A DNA stretch of 64,000 nt from an uncultured Bacteroidota bacterium. GTDB lineage: Bacteria; Bacteroidota; Bacteroidia; Flavobacteriales; Flavobacteriaceae. Made by a program: the position numbers and the translations under genes. How positions within the stretch are numbered: position 1 is the stretch's first letter; every line of letters starts with the position of its first letter. The stretch spans positions 1 to 64,000 of the forward strand of contig CACIKV010000004.1 in NCBI GenBank assembly GCA_902587325.1, read 5' to 3'. Shown in pieces: positions 28,209-37,440 of the stretch. The notes under the pieces were generated by a model. The model saw only the letters and a program-made list of their open reading frames with translations. It did not search any database and was not told the DNA's origin.

Positions 28209-28462
28209 AAATATTATTTTTAGTATTATTATTATTACAATTTTTAAGCTAAAAAGTTACGTATCTATCAAAATTTAGCTATTTAATTATAAAGATGTTA
28301 AAATTAGACCTTAATTTTTATCAATAATACATCTAAAGACCCTCTAATACTTCCATTAATTACCATAAAACCATCAAAAATTATCATTGCATTAACTTTT
28401 AATCGACGGCAATATACTCAATTACATATAATTATATACTTTTAAAATTCAACTAAACAAAT

Positions 28463-31400
28463 ATGTATACAATGAAAAAAACACGCATTAACGTATTAAG
28501 TCTGTTATTATCTTTTGCTTTTCTATTTGTTTCAATTAATGTTTTTTCTCAACAAATGGTATCAGGAACAGTTTCTGATGCAGAGGGAAATCCACTTCCA
28601 GGAGTTAGTATTGTAGAAATGAACACTACTAACGGAGTAGTAAGTGATTTTGATGGAAACTTTCAGTTAAGCGTTGATAGCAATGCAGTTTTAGTATTTA
28701 GTTATTTAGGGTTTATAACTCAGGAGGTTAGTGATTTATCATCCTCCATGTCAGTTACACTTGAAGAGGATGTATCCAAACTTGAAGAGGTAGTTGTTGT
28801 TGGTTATGGATCTCAAACAAAGAAAACATTAACTGGAGCTGTTGGTACAGTATCATCCGAATCACTAACACTTAGGCCTGCTACAAATACAAGTGAGCTT
28901 ATGATGGGTCAAGTTGCTGGATTATCCACAAGACAAGCTGGAGCTCTTCCTGGAGCATCTTTCGCAACATTAAGAATTAGAAACTTTGAAGCTCCTTTAG
29001 TCATAGTAGATGGTATAGTTGCTACTTTTGGTCAAGTTGACCCAAATGATATTGAATCTATTTCTGTACTAAAAGATGGTGCTGCGTCAATATATGGTGC
29101 TCGAGCTGGTAATGGTGTAATATTAGTTACAACCAAAAGAGGAACTGATAGAGGCGAAGGTGCAAAATTTGCCTATCATGGTACAACCACTTGGTCATCT
29201 CTAACAGTTACACCTAATACTTTAGGAGTTCATGATTATGGTCAACTTTTAGAGGAAAATGGATTAGGTTTTGAAAATGAGGCGCCTGGATATTTATCCT
29301 GGGATGCTACAAGAAAGAAAGTTTATAATAATTTAACTGGTGAAGATTTTGCTGGATTTGACTGGTATGAATCTATATATAGAGATTGGACTCCTCAAAC
29401 ACAGCATAACTTAAGTGCAAGAGGAAGAAGTAAAGGAATTGGTTATTTTGTTTCAATTGGATTTACCGATACTGAAAGTGCATTTCGTGATGCAGATTAT
29501 ACACACGAGAGATACAATATCAGATCTAATTTAGATATGCAGTTTACAGATAAGTTATCTGCTCAATTAGACATATCATATTTTCAAACAACTCTTGATA
29601 GAGCAAACTTTGGATTAACAGAGATGTATAACAGGCTAAGTACAGGTAAACCTACACACATGCCAATTTATCCAGACCCTAGTTATCCATCCCATTCTGG
29701 AGCAGCAACACCATATTCCCCGATATACATGCTCAAAAAGGAATTTGCTGGTACTAGAGTAGATCGTGATAATAACTTAAGAGGTGCAATCAGTTTGACA
29801 TATGATGTTCCTTTTATTGATGGTTTAGAAGCAACAGCTAGTCTTAATATGGAGGCTCAAAATGAGTGGAATAAAAATATCGTAAAGCAGTTCATGATGT
29901 ATACTTATGATCCATCATATGGTGAAGGTGATGCAGCATATATTCCATTTGGAACATATCAAAGGGATAACATCAGTGTTAATGCTGATAGAGATATGGA
30001 ATTACTTCCAAGATTTTCTTTAAGCTATGAAAAAGAATTTGAGGATAGTGAATTAAAAGCTCTATTTGTTGCAGAATCTACAACATTTAAAAGAGACTAT
30101 TTAATGGGATCTAGAACGGATCCTTTATCTTTTGAGGCACCTTATCTAAATTATTCTTCAGAAGCTGAGAAAGACAATGCTGAAATTTTTTCAGAAAGTG
30201 CTAGATCTAGTTATGTTACTAGGGTAAACTATAGTTTAAAGGACAAGTATTTATTTGAAGCCATTGTAAGAGCTGATGCAACTGCCAGATATTCTGTAGA
30301 AGGAAGATGGGGTGTATTTCCTGCTTTTAGCTTTGGATGGAGAATTTCTGAAGAAGATTTTATGAAAGACAGCTCTACGTGGAACAACTTAAAACTTAGA
30401 CTTTCTCATGGAATTATGGGTAATGATGCTGTTTCTAATTTTGATTTTTTAACAGGATACAATATTTCCAATGGGTTCTATTTATTTGGAGGACAACCTT
30501 ATCCAATTATCGCATCTGCTGGTCTTGCTAATGCTTTAGTTACTTGGGAAACAATGTCCATCTCAAATATTGGTATTGATGGAACATTGTGGGATGGAGC
30601 ACTTGGTTTTGAATTAGATATTTTTTACAGATTAAGAGAGGATATGTTGGCATTGCCTGATGCAGATATACCATTTCACTTTGGAGCAGAACTGCCGAGA
30701 ACTAACTTAAATTCAAAAGATAATAGAGGATTTGATTTAATGATAAAACACAAAGGTAAAGTAGGTAATAAATTTTCTTATGAAATTAATCCAATGATTT
30801 CTTATTCTAGAGGAAAATTTGTGAAATTGGAAGAAAATATTCTACCTACCACTGGTGTCGATGAAGCTACTTTACAAGCTAATTTGGATTATAATAATAG
30901 ATATGTCCGAACTGGAAGATGGGATGATTTACAATGGGGATATACAACAAATGGATTCTTCACTAGCCAAGCTCAAATTGATGCTCACCCAGTTGATCAG
31001 GATACAGCTGGAAATTCAACATTAATAGTTGGTGATTTAATTTATACTGATCATAATGGTGATGGAATAATCGACTGGAGAGATCAAGTCGTTATTGGTC
31101 AAGGAGGTATGCCTAAATGGAATTTTAGTGCTTGGACAAGTGCAAGGTGGGGTAACTGGAGTATTGACGCTTTATGGCAAGGTGCTTCTGGTTATTCTAT
31201 TGCCTTCTCTGGAAGTGGTAGTTGGCAAGGATTAAATAGTCATCAAGGAATTCCAAAGCAATTTGTTTTTGATAACAGATCATTGGTAGATGCTAATGGA
31301 GATATTTCAGTACTTAGAGCTTTCCCTCCTACAAATAATACTGGAGGTGCAACACCTAATAATAACTTTTCTAACGACTTTTCAAGGCTACCCACAACTT

Positions 31401-31624
31401 ACTTAAGGCTAAAAACTTTAAATGTGAGTTTCAATGTACCTAAAAGTCTGACAAATAGATTAGGTATCGATAATGCTCAAATATATGTAGGTGGATCAAA
31501 CCTTATTACATTTGATAATCTGGGGTTATTCTCAGGTGAACACGACCCAGAAATTCTTGGGGCAAACGATAGAGATTATCCAAACGTAAAAACTGTGACA
31601 ACAGGGATCAAAATTGGATTTTAA
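28463..31624 (+). CDS. SusC-like TonB-dependent outer-membrane transporter
   Basis: The outer-membrane channel of a SusCD glycan importer, 1053 residues. A signal peptide (about 1-29, NVFSQQ) precedes a carboxypeptidase-regulatory-like domain (VSGTVSDAEGNPLPGVSIVE). Then come a TonB-box-like segment (LEEVVVVGYGSQTKKTLTGA), the plug ending NGVILVTTKRG, and a 22-strand barrel ending VTTGIKIGF. The ATG at 28472 is an alternative start. The 254-base upstream gap is shared with the divergent symporter and must hold both promoters; TACTTTTA at 28437-28444 is a near-match to a -7 element. susD follows after 24 bases. Confidence 0.95.
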   Translation: MYTMKKTRINVLSLLLSFAFLFVSINVFSQQMVSGTVSDAEGNPLPGVSIVEMNTTNGVVSDFDGNFQLSVDSNAVLVFSYLGFITQEVSDLSSSMSVTLEEDVSKLEEVVVVGYGSQTKKTLTGAVGTVSSESLTLRPATNTSELMMGQVAGLSTRQAGALPGASFATLRIRNFEAPLVIVDGIVATFGQVDPNDIESISVLKDGAASIYGARAGNGVILVTTKRGTDRGEGAKFAYHGTTTWSSLTVTPNTLGVHDYGQLLEENGLGFENEAPGYLSWDATRKKVYNNLTGEDFAGFDWYESIYRDWTPQTQHNLSARGRSKGIGYFVSIGFTDTESAFRDADYTHERYNIRSNLDMQFTDKLSAQLDISYFQTTLDRANFGLTEMYNRLSTGKPTHMPIYPDPSYPSHSGAATPYSPIYMLKKEFAGTRVDRDNNLRGAISLTYDVPFIDGLEATASLNMEAQNEWNKNIVKQFMMYTYDPSYGEGDAAYIPFGTYQRDNISVNADRDMELLPRFSLSYEKEFEDSELKALFVAESTTFKRDYLMGSRTDPLSFEAPYLNYSSEAEKDNAEIFSESARSSYVTRVNYSLKDKYLFEAIVRADATARYSVEGRWGVFPAFSFGWRISEEDFMKDSSTWNNLKLRLSHGIMGNDAVSNFDFLTGYNISNGFYLFGGQPYPIIASAGLANALVTWETMSISNIGIDGTLWDGALGFELDIFYRLREDMLALPDADIPFHFGAELPRTNLNSKDNRGFDLMIKHKGKVGNKFSYEINPMISYSRGKFVKLEENILPTTGVDEATLQANLDYNNRYVRTGRWDDLQWGYTTNGFFTSQAQIDAHPVDQDTAGNSTLIVGDLIYTDHNGDGIIDWRDQVVIGQGGMPKWNFSAWTSARWGNWSIDALWQGASGYSIAFSGSGSWQGLNSHQGIPKQFVFDNRSLVDANGDISVLRAFPPTNNTGGATPNNNFSNDFSRLPTTYLRLKTLNVSFNVPKSLTNRLGIDNAQIYVGGSNLITFDNLGLFSGEHDPEILGANDRDYPNVKTVTTGIKIGF

Positions 31625-31648
31625 TTAAAAAATAAATAAATTTATATT

Positions 31649-33385
31649 ATGAAAAACATTGTTAAATTTTTAATATTCGCTCTTCCTTTATTTATCTTAA
31701 TTGGTTGTGCAGATTTAGATTTGCAACCAACGGATATGATTGCTGAAGATGCTGTTAAAAAAGATCCAAAATTGGTTGAAGCTTTTTTAACTAAGATATA
31801 TGCAAATGCAAATTTTGAACCTAATGAAGGTCGAGGTTATCCTAATCAGGATAGGCTTACTGATGCAGTTCTTGGAGGAGAATATACTTTAATGGCTCCG
31901 TGGCAACAAGGTATTCAGGCTTCCACTCATGTACCTACTGCCTCTGGTGCACATTCCAGGATTGCGAAATTTCAATACGGAAACATAAGGTCAACTAATG
32001 AAATCATTGAAATTTTAAATGAGGCTTCATTCGATCCTCAGACAGTGAAAGAACAAATAGCTGAAGCAAAATTTCTTAGGGCTTGGATGTATTTTGAAAT
32101 GGTTAAAAGGTATGGTGGTGTTCCATTAGAGCTTGAGCCAAAACAAGTCGATGATCCTGTGGAGGAATTAATGATTCCTAGATCAAGTTTAAAAGATTGT
32201 TATGATCAAATTATTGCTGATTTGGATGCTGGTATCGCAGATTTACCACCTACAGCTATTGGTGGTAAAGCTACAAGTATGGCAGCTAGAGCTTTAAAAA
32301 GTAGAGCAGCTTTATATGCAGCTAGAATTGCAAAATATCATCCTCAATCTGCAAATGGATTAACCTCAATTCCTGCAAGTAGTGCACAGGCTTACTACCA
32401 AATGGCTCATGGCGCTGCAAGTGCTGTAATTGAAAGTGGAAGACATCCTTTATATAAAGGTGGCGCTAACTTGGTTGATAACTTCTCTGAGATATTTTAT
32501 AAAGATGTTGCTGAACATATTTTTGTTGAGGAATATAGTCTGTCACTGGGAAAAACACACACTTGGAGTGGTTATGGAATGCCTGACGGATTTAAAGCGG
32601 GTTGGGGTTCCAACATGCATATGTACCTAGCTTCAGATGCTCGTTTTGAGCATGTTGACGGTAGTCCTGGAAACAAACATCACGGTAAATTTAATAACCG
32701 TGTTTGGTTTGATATTGAAGAAGTTATTTACACAAAAGATCCAAGATATTTAGCAACACTTTTCACACCGGAAGAAATATTCCAAGGTAGAGAAGTTTGG
32801 TTTCACAATTTAAGTGTAGGTAATGCAGCTAATGGTGTTAAAGGTAGAGCAGGTAATGTTGTTCCTCAAAGAGCACCCGTTAGAAATAGAAATAGAGGAG
32901 GAAGGCTAGTTCAAAAAAGAATAGATCCAGCTATTGAATTTCCACCATTTGGCACGGACGAAACACCATACGTAGTTCTTAGAACTGGTGAAATGTATCT
33001 AAATGCTGCTGAAGCTGCTTTTGAAATGAATAAACCTGTGAGAGCGAAACAACTTATCAATACGCTAAGAGCAAGAGCAGGAATGCCAGCTAAAACTCAA
33101 CTCACTCTTGATCTAATCAAGAATGAAAGATTTGTAGAATTATTTGCTGAAAATCACAGATATTGGGATTTGAGAACTTGGAGAGATGCTGAAGCTGAAC
33201 TACACTTCAAACTTAAGCAAGGAAGTAAGTGGACAAGGAGAGCATCAGACGGTAAGTACAAAGCAAACAAATGGAGATGGAATTTTTCTCAAAATACTCC
33301 ATTCTTGCCAAAAATGTACTGGTTACCATTTGGAACTGGCAGGTTGGCCGATAATCCAAATCTTGTTGAGAATCCAGGATATTAA
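31649..33385 (+). CDS. SusD-like surface glycan-binding lipoprotein
   Basis: The lid of the SusCD importer, a surface lipoprotein that binds oligosaccharides above the SusC barrel. The lipobox is LIGCADLDLQPTD (Cys 20). The helical RagB/SusD scaffold is recognised by EAKFLRAWMYFEMVKRYGG near the start, VVLRTGEMYLNAAEAAFEMN, and the C-terminal NERFVELFAENHRYWDLRTW. The 578-residue length is normal. A rho-independent terminator follows, so susCD appears to be a two-gene transcript. Confidence 0.95.
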   Translation: MKNIVKFLIFALPLFILIGCADLDLQPTDMIAEDAVKKDPKLVEAFLTKIYANANFEPNEGRGYPNQDRLTDAVLGGEYTLMAPWQQGIQASTHVPTASGAHSRIAKFQYGNIRSTNEIIEILNEASFDPQTVKEQIAEAKFLRAWMYFEMVKRYGGVPLELEPKQVDDPVEELMIPRSSLKDCYDQIIADLDAGIADLPPTAIGGKATSMAARALKSRAALYAARIAKYHPQSANGLTSIPASSAQAYYQMAHGAASAVIESGRHPLYKGGANLVDNFSEIFYKDVAEHIFVEEYSLSLGKTHTWSGYGMPDGFKAGWGSNMHMYLASDARFEHVDGSPGNKHHGKFNNRVWFDIEEVIYTKDPRYLATLFTPEEIFQGREVWFHNLSVGNAANGVKGRAGNVVPQRAPVRNRNRGGRLVQKRIDPAIEFPPFGTDETPYVVLRTGEMYLNAAEAAFEMNKPVRAKQLINTLRARAGMPAKTQLTLDLIKNERFVELFAENHRYWDLRTWRDAEAELHFKLKQGSKWTRRASDGKYKANKWRWNFSQNTPFLPKMYWLPFGTGRLADNPNLVENPGY

Positions 33386-33409
33386 TTATTTTAAAATTAT
33401 TAATAGATT

Positions 33410-33440
33410 AAAAAAGGATCCAAATTTTGGGTCCTTTTTT
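33410..33440. terminator. Terminator after susD
   Basis: AAAAAAGGATCC-AAATTTT-GGGTCCTTTTTT: a 6-bp stem with one G-T pair, flanked by A and T tracts, 25 bases after the susD stop and just before the convergent aquaporin stop. It may serve both genes. Confidence 0.8.
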
Positions 33441-34047
33441 ATTTTTCAAATAGTTTGTTTAACAAATAGGCAAGAATTCCTCCTAAAAGTGGTCCAACTA
33501 AATAATACCAAGTAAAATACTGTGAAACTCCCTCACCAGTCAGTATATCAATTATTGAGGGACCTATGGACACAGCGGGATTAAATACAGCGCCAGAGAC
33601 AGCAGCAGCAGAAAATATTCCTACAATTAATGGTAATCCAATTACCAAACCGTAGAATGAATTTTTCTTTAAATCATTGCTAGTCGCTCTGAAATAAGCT
33701 AGTATTATAAAGAACGTAAATATAGCTTCCATAAATATTACAGAATAAATTGAATCAGCCAGTACTGGTTGAATTTGCATGTTAGATTTCATCATGGCTA
33801 TTGAAGTTGCAGCTAAACATGCACCAAGTATTTGAAAAATTATATAAAATATTAAATCTTTTATACTTATTTTTTTCTTTAAAAACATTACAAGTGAAAT
33901 AACTGGATTGTAGTGTGCTCCTGAAATATTAAAGCCTATATATATCATTGAAATGTAGGCGAATCCAACAGACAAAGGATTAGAACCTAAACCAACAGTA
34001 AAAACAATAAAAAATGTTCCTATTAATTCTATAACATACTTCTTCAT
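33439..34047 (-). CDS. Aquaporin / MIP-family channel
   Basis: An inner-membrane channel for water or small neutral solutes. The 202-residue protein, short for the family, has six predicted hydrophobic segments and the two half-helix motifs: the first as NPV (GAHYNPVISLVMF) instead of NPA, the second as canonical NPA (GAVFNPAVSIGPS). The ar/R position after the second NPA is not the usual arginine (NPAVSIGP), so selectivity may differ from classical aquaporins. It lies between the two halves of the PUL and may or may not belong to it. Confidence 0.85.
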   Translation of the reverse strand: MKKYVIELIGTFFIVFTVGLGSNPLSVGFAYISMIYIGFNISGAHYNPVISLVMFLKKKISIKDLIFYIIFQILGACLAATSIAMMKSNMQIQPVLADSIYSVIFMEAIFTFFIILAYFRATSNDLKKNSFYGLVIGLPLIVGIFSAAAVSGAVFNPAVSIGPSIIDILTGEGVSQYFTWYYLVGPLLGGILAYLLNKLFEK

Positions 34048-34083
34048 ATTGTATTGTAGTTAAAGATTTAATAAATTTAAGTA

Positions 34084-34785
34084 ATGTTAAATAAATTTAA
34101 AATATATTTCATTGTTCTTGTAACGAATTTATGTGTTTATCAAATTTTTTCTCAAGAGCCAATTATGGACAGATTTAATGCTACTAACCATACTTGGTTA
34201 CAAAAACTAAGTCTTTATGACATTAATATTGAAGGCTCACCATATGTGAATGAAAGTTTTGTGAATGGTGTAGTTGTTCTAGACTCAATAAATTTTTTTA
34301 GTGGAAGACTTAGAATTGATGCTTATGCCCAGAAGCTTCAAACCTTAAATAAAAGTGGACAAATTTTTGAAATTTTAATAGATGATAATGACTATGTTAA
34401 AATTGGTGAAATGAAATATAGTATTCACAAATTTGAAAATGAAGAGTTGGGAGACTACGGAATTTTAAGAGAATGTATATCTCTTGATAATATTAAGTTA
34501 TATTTTTTCCCTCGAAAAAGATTAAAAAAACCAATTGAAGCATCAAGAACAGTTGCTAACTCGGGTTATGGCAAAACAGCAACTCCAAAGTGGATTGATG
34601 ACAGCACTTACTTAATATTTTATCAAGGTAAATACACAAAATTTTCACAAAATCACAAAAAGTTCTTACAATTAGGTTTAGTAAATGAAGCTTCATACAA
34701 GTCATTTAGAAAGAAAAGTAAAATTAATCTCAAAAACGAAAAGGATTTAATAGAACTAGTACGTTTTATTAACTCCGAAGTTTAA
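34084..34785 (+). CDS. Secreted protein of unknown function
   Basis: I do not recognise this 233-residue protein. It has an N-terminal hydrophobic stretch ending VYQIFSQEP, most likely a signal peptide cleaved before QEP. The body is a mix of beta strands (FSGRLRIDAYAQKLQTLNKS) and a Lys-rich C-terminal half, with no obvious catalytic motif or sorting domain. It is divergent from the aquaporin (36 bases apart) and convergent with the aldolase gene. Nothing in the sequence ties it to polysaccharide use. Confidence 0.55.
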   Translation: MLNKFKIYFIVLVTNLCVYQIFSQEPIMDRFNATNHTWLQKLSLYDINIEGSPYVNESFVNGVVVLDSINFFSGRLRIDAYAQKLQTLNKSGQIFEILIDDNDYVKIGEMKYSIHKFENEELGDYGILRECISLDNIKLYFFPRKRLKKPIEASRTVANSGYGKTATPKWIDDSTYLIFYQGKYTKFSQNHKKFLQLGLVNEASYKSFRKKSKINLKNEKDLIELVRFINSEV

Positions 34786-34828
34786 TTTTTTCATCTCTTT
34801 TTTCAACAAATTATTGTAAATAATAAAA

Positions 34829-35437
34829 CTATATTTCTAATAATAATTTTGCTCTTCTTTCTATTTCTTTCCAGTTAGATTCATTTATCAAAGTTTCATT
34901 TGCAACCCAACTGCTTCCAATTCCAATGATTTTTTCATGGTTTAAATAAGGATATATATTTATATCATTTATTCCACCCATAGCTATAAAATTTAAACTT
35001 ATTTTTTCAAAAGCTTTCGTGATTGAGTTAAGATAATTTATACCACCTAATTTTTCAGCAGGAAAATATTTTAAATAATTGCATCCACATTTTATAGATT
35101 TTCTAATATCATCTTCGTTCGATACCCCAGGGATAAAATCTACCTTTAACTTGTTTGATAAATTTATTATACTTTCATCAGTGTGTGGTGAAAATGCATA
35201 TTTGATTCCCAATGAACTTACAAAATTTAAATCTTCAGAATTAAGTACAGTGCCAACTCCAATATTAAAATTGTAATCAGAATTAGTTATTTTTTCGATC
35301 GCTTTTTTAGATTCTTTAGTCCTAAGTCTAATATCTAAATTGATAATTCCACTATTGGTTAAACATTTCGCAAGATCCAATATTTTATTAGAATTGTGGA
35401 TTGTTAATACTGCAATTATTTTGTTTTGTATTAACAT
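34829..35437 (-). CDS. 2-keto-3-deoxy-6-phospho-sugar-acid aldolase (KDPG/KDPGal aldolase family)
   Basis: A class I aldolase that splits 2-keto-3-deoxy-6-phosphogluconate (or the galactonate epimer) into pyruvate and glyceraldehyde 3-phosphate. In 202 residues it shows the family blocks IGVGTVLNSEDL, AFSPHTDESI, DFIPGVSNEDD and the Schiff-base lysine K123 in LKYFPAEKLGG. The region matching the E. coli Eda general base (LEVTLRTE) reads LDIRLRTK, so Glu is replaced by Asp. Last gene of the beta-helix/ALDH/permease/kinase operon, 2 bases after the kinase. Confidence 0.9.
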   Translation of the reverse strand: MLIQNKIIAVLTIHNSNKILDLAKCLTNSGIINLDIRLRTKESKKAIEKITNSDYNFNIGVGTVLNSEDLNFVSSLGIKYAFSPHTDESIINLSNKLKVDFIPGVSNEDDIRKSIKCGCNYLKYFPAEKLGGINYLNSITKAFEKISLNFIAMGGINDINIYPYLNHEKIIGIGSSWVANETLINESNWKEIERRAKLLLEI

Positions 35438-35439
35438 AG

Positions 35440-36420
35440 TTAAAATGATTTATCGATTTTAAAATTTTCAATTTCTTCATCATTTAAATAATTTAAATCA
35501 CCTGAGATTAGGTGTGAGCTAGCAAATGTTGATGTTGCAAATGAAACTATTTTACTCATATCCCATTTATTAATTATTCCATGTAAACAAGCTCCTAAAA
35601 ATGAATCCCCAGCACCAACCCTGTCAACATGCTTTAATTTATATATTTCGCCTTTGTATATTTTACTTTTATCAAACACTAAACCACTAAGACTATTACC
35701 ATTTCTAACGGTCATTCCTATAAATTTTATATCAAATTCATTATACAGATAACTTACAGAATTTTCTGTCTCTGAATAAAATGAATTATTATTTTCATTT
35801 TCTTCGAAACTAAAAATTTGTTTAATTGAGCCTGAGCTGGTAAATAAATAATCAACTTTTGGAAGTATTTTTAAATTGAATTTTCTACACTCTTTAATTG
35901 ACCATAGATTTTTCCTGTAATTAACATCATATACTATTTTTATTCCATCTTGTTTGGCCTTTTCAATTAATCTTAAAATATTATTAAAACATATTTTTGA
36001 AAGTGCTGGGCTAATTCCAGATAAAATCAGAAAAGATTTATCAAAAAGTATTTTATCGATTAAATGATCTTTTAAACCATATTTTGCAAAGCTACTATTT
36101 TTTCTATCGTAAAATATTTTTGTAAGATTATTATTTTTTCCAGGTTCGGTAAAATAAATTCCAAGTCTATTGTCATCTAGATTCACCATGCATTTTACTT
36201 TATTAGAATCTAAAAATTGTTTAGCCATCATACCTAATTCATTTTTAGGAAATGCAGATAAGAATTCACAATCATGTCCTCTTTTAGCTAAAAAAATTAA
36301 TGAATTTGCTTCGCAACCAGCAAAAGTACTTGAGTAATTAGTTATATTTCTGTTTGGTGAATTATCTGTACTAGGTGTTAACCTTAGCATCAACTCACCA
36401 TAGCCAAGAATTTTATTCAT
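35440..36420 (-). CDS. 2-keto-3-deoxy-sugar-acid kinase (PfkB family)
   Basis: A ribokinase-fold kinase expected to phosphorylate C6 of 2-keto-3-deoxygluconate or -galactonate. The 326-residue protein has the N-terminal substrate blocks GYGELMLRLTP and AGCEANSLIFLAKRG, and the C-terminal PfkB signature DRVGAGDSFLGACLHG with catalytic Asp 272. It lies immediately next to the RhaT-like permease (no gap) and before the aldolase. The need for a C6 hydroxyl means that 6-deoxy sugars such as rhamnose or fucose cannot be the substrate of this branch. Confidence 0.9.
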   Translation of the reverse strand: MNKILGYGELMLRLTPSTDNSPNRNITNYSSTFAGCEANSLIFLAKRGHDCEFLSAFPKNELGMMAKQFLDSNKVKCMVNLDDNRLGIYFTEPGKNNNLTKIFYDRKNSSFAKYGLKDHLIDKILFDKSFLILSGISPALSKICFNNILRLIEKAKQDGIKIVYDVNYRKNLWSIKECRKFNLKILPKVDYLFTSSGSIKQIFSFEENENNNSFYSETENSVSYLYNEFDIKFIGMTVRNGNSLSGLVFDKSKIYKGEIYKLKHVDRVGAGDSFLGACLHGIINKWDMSKIVSFATSTFASSHLISGDLNYLNDEEIENFKIDKSF

Positions 36421-37422
36421 CTACACAGAATTCCCTAAACCTAAAACAACTGCAGATCCAATCAAAACAATAAGACCATAAATTAATGTATTAAATGGTT
36501 TTTTCGCATTTTTCCATTCTCCAGCTCTGTATGCCCAAAAATTACTGATTATAAGAGATAGTCCTAATAAAATTGGCCACCCAATAACAGGTCCAATTTC
36601 ACCAAGTAATGCTGCACCTTGACCATATACTCCAAGAGCAGCAAACCAACATAAACCAGCTATAATTGACCATCTGTATGCTTTTGATGAATTTAATGAT
36701 GAAAATGAAGACCAAGAATTATTTTTAAAAAGTAAATAAACACAGTAAAGCAGATTCATTAAAAAAGCACCCCACAATACGACAACCCAAGCTGCTAAAC
36801 TTGAATTTCTTGTTATCACTCCAAACTCTTCTGCAGTTGCTGCTATTGGAGCAGCATTCGCAAAACCAACATTTAATAATGAGGATAATAATCCACATGT
36901 AACTGCAATTAAAATACCCTTGGTAATATTATTTCCTTCAGATTTGGAACTATTTAATTTGTCACGATCAATTCCTGCTTTTGCAGTCAGGAATACACCA
37001 ATTAAAGAAATTATTATACCACCAATTACGTAAGGAAATGCTGGCTGGGAAAATGCATCATCAATTTGAAAAAATGGAATTAAACTTCCAGCCGACCCTG
37101 CAAGGCCCATCACAATTCCCATTGTTAAAGAAAGTCCAATATAAGGTACACTTACTCCAAACATTATTCCGCCAACTCCCCACAAAAAACCTAAAAGCAT
37201 TGCATAAAAAATTGAATCACCTGGAGATGAGCTGATAATATTAAATAAATCAGGCATTATAATTAATGCCCATGTCATTGGAAAGATAATCATTGCAATC
37301 GTTACATGCACTAACCACCACGCTTCCCAAGAAAGTGGGTTCATATATTTCATGCCTAAGCCAAAAGTTCCTTGAAAAAAGCTTGCAAATATTAATAGTA
37401 AAAAGGGTAAAAATAATTCCAT
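36421..37422 (-). CDS. RhaT-family sugar/H+ symporter
   Basis: An inner-membrane permease of the RhaT (L-rhamnose-proton symporter) family within the DMT superfamily. The 333-residue protein has ten hydrophobic segments and family blocks such as QGTFGLGMKYMNPLSWEAWW and GFLWGVGGIMFGVSVPYIGL. The operon context, with a kinase and aldolase that handle C6-phosphorylated ketodeoxy acids, suggests that it carries a non-rhamnose sugar or sugar acid. I therefore give no gene symbol. Confidence 0.85.
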   Translation of the reverse strand: MELFLPFLLLIFASFFQGTFGLGMKYMNPLSWEAWWLVHVTIAMIIFPMTWALIIMPDLFNIISSSPGDSIFYAMLLGFLWGVGGIMFGVSVPYIGLSLTMGIVMGLAGSAGSLIPFFQIDDAFSQPAFPYVIGGIIISLIGVFLTAKAGIDRDKLNSSKSEGNNITKGILIAVTCGLLSSLLNVGFANAAPIAATAEEFGVITRNSSLAAWVVVLWGAFLMNLLYCVYLLFKNNSWSSFSSLNSSKAYRWSIIAGLCWFAALGVYGQGAALLGEIGPVIGWPILLGLSLIISNFWAYRAGEWKNAKKPFNTLIYGLIVLIGSAVVLGLGNSV

Positions 37423-37440
37423 AATTTTAAGTTTTGTTAT

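Noticed and set aside
33186-33515. 109-residue ORF at the end of susD
   Set aside because: Out-of-frame shadow of susD that runs through the terminator into the aquaporin gene.
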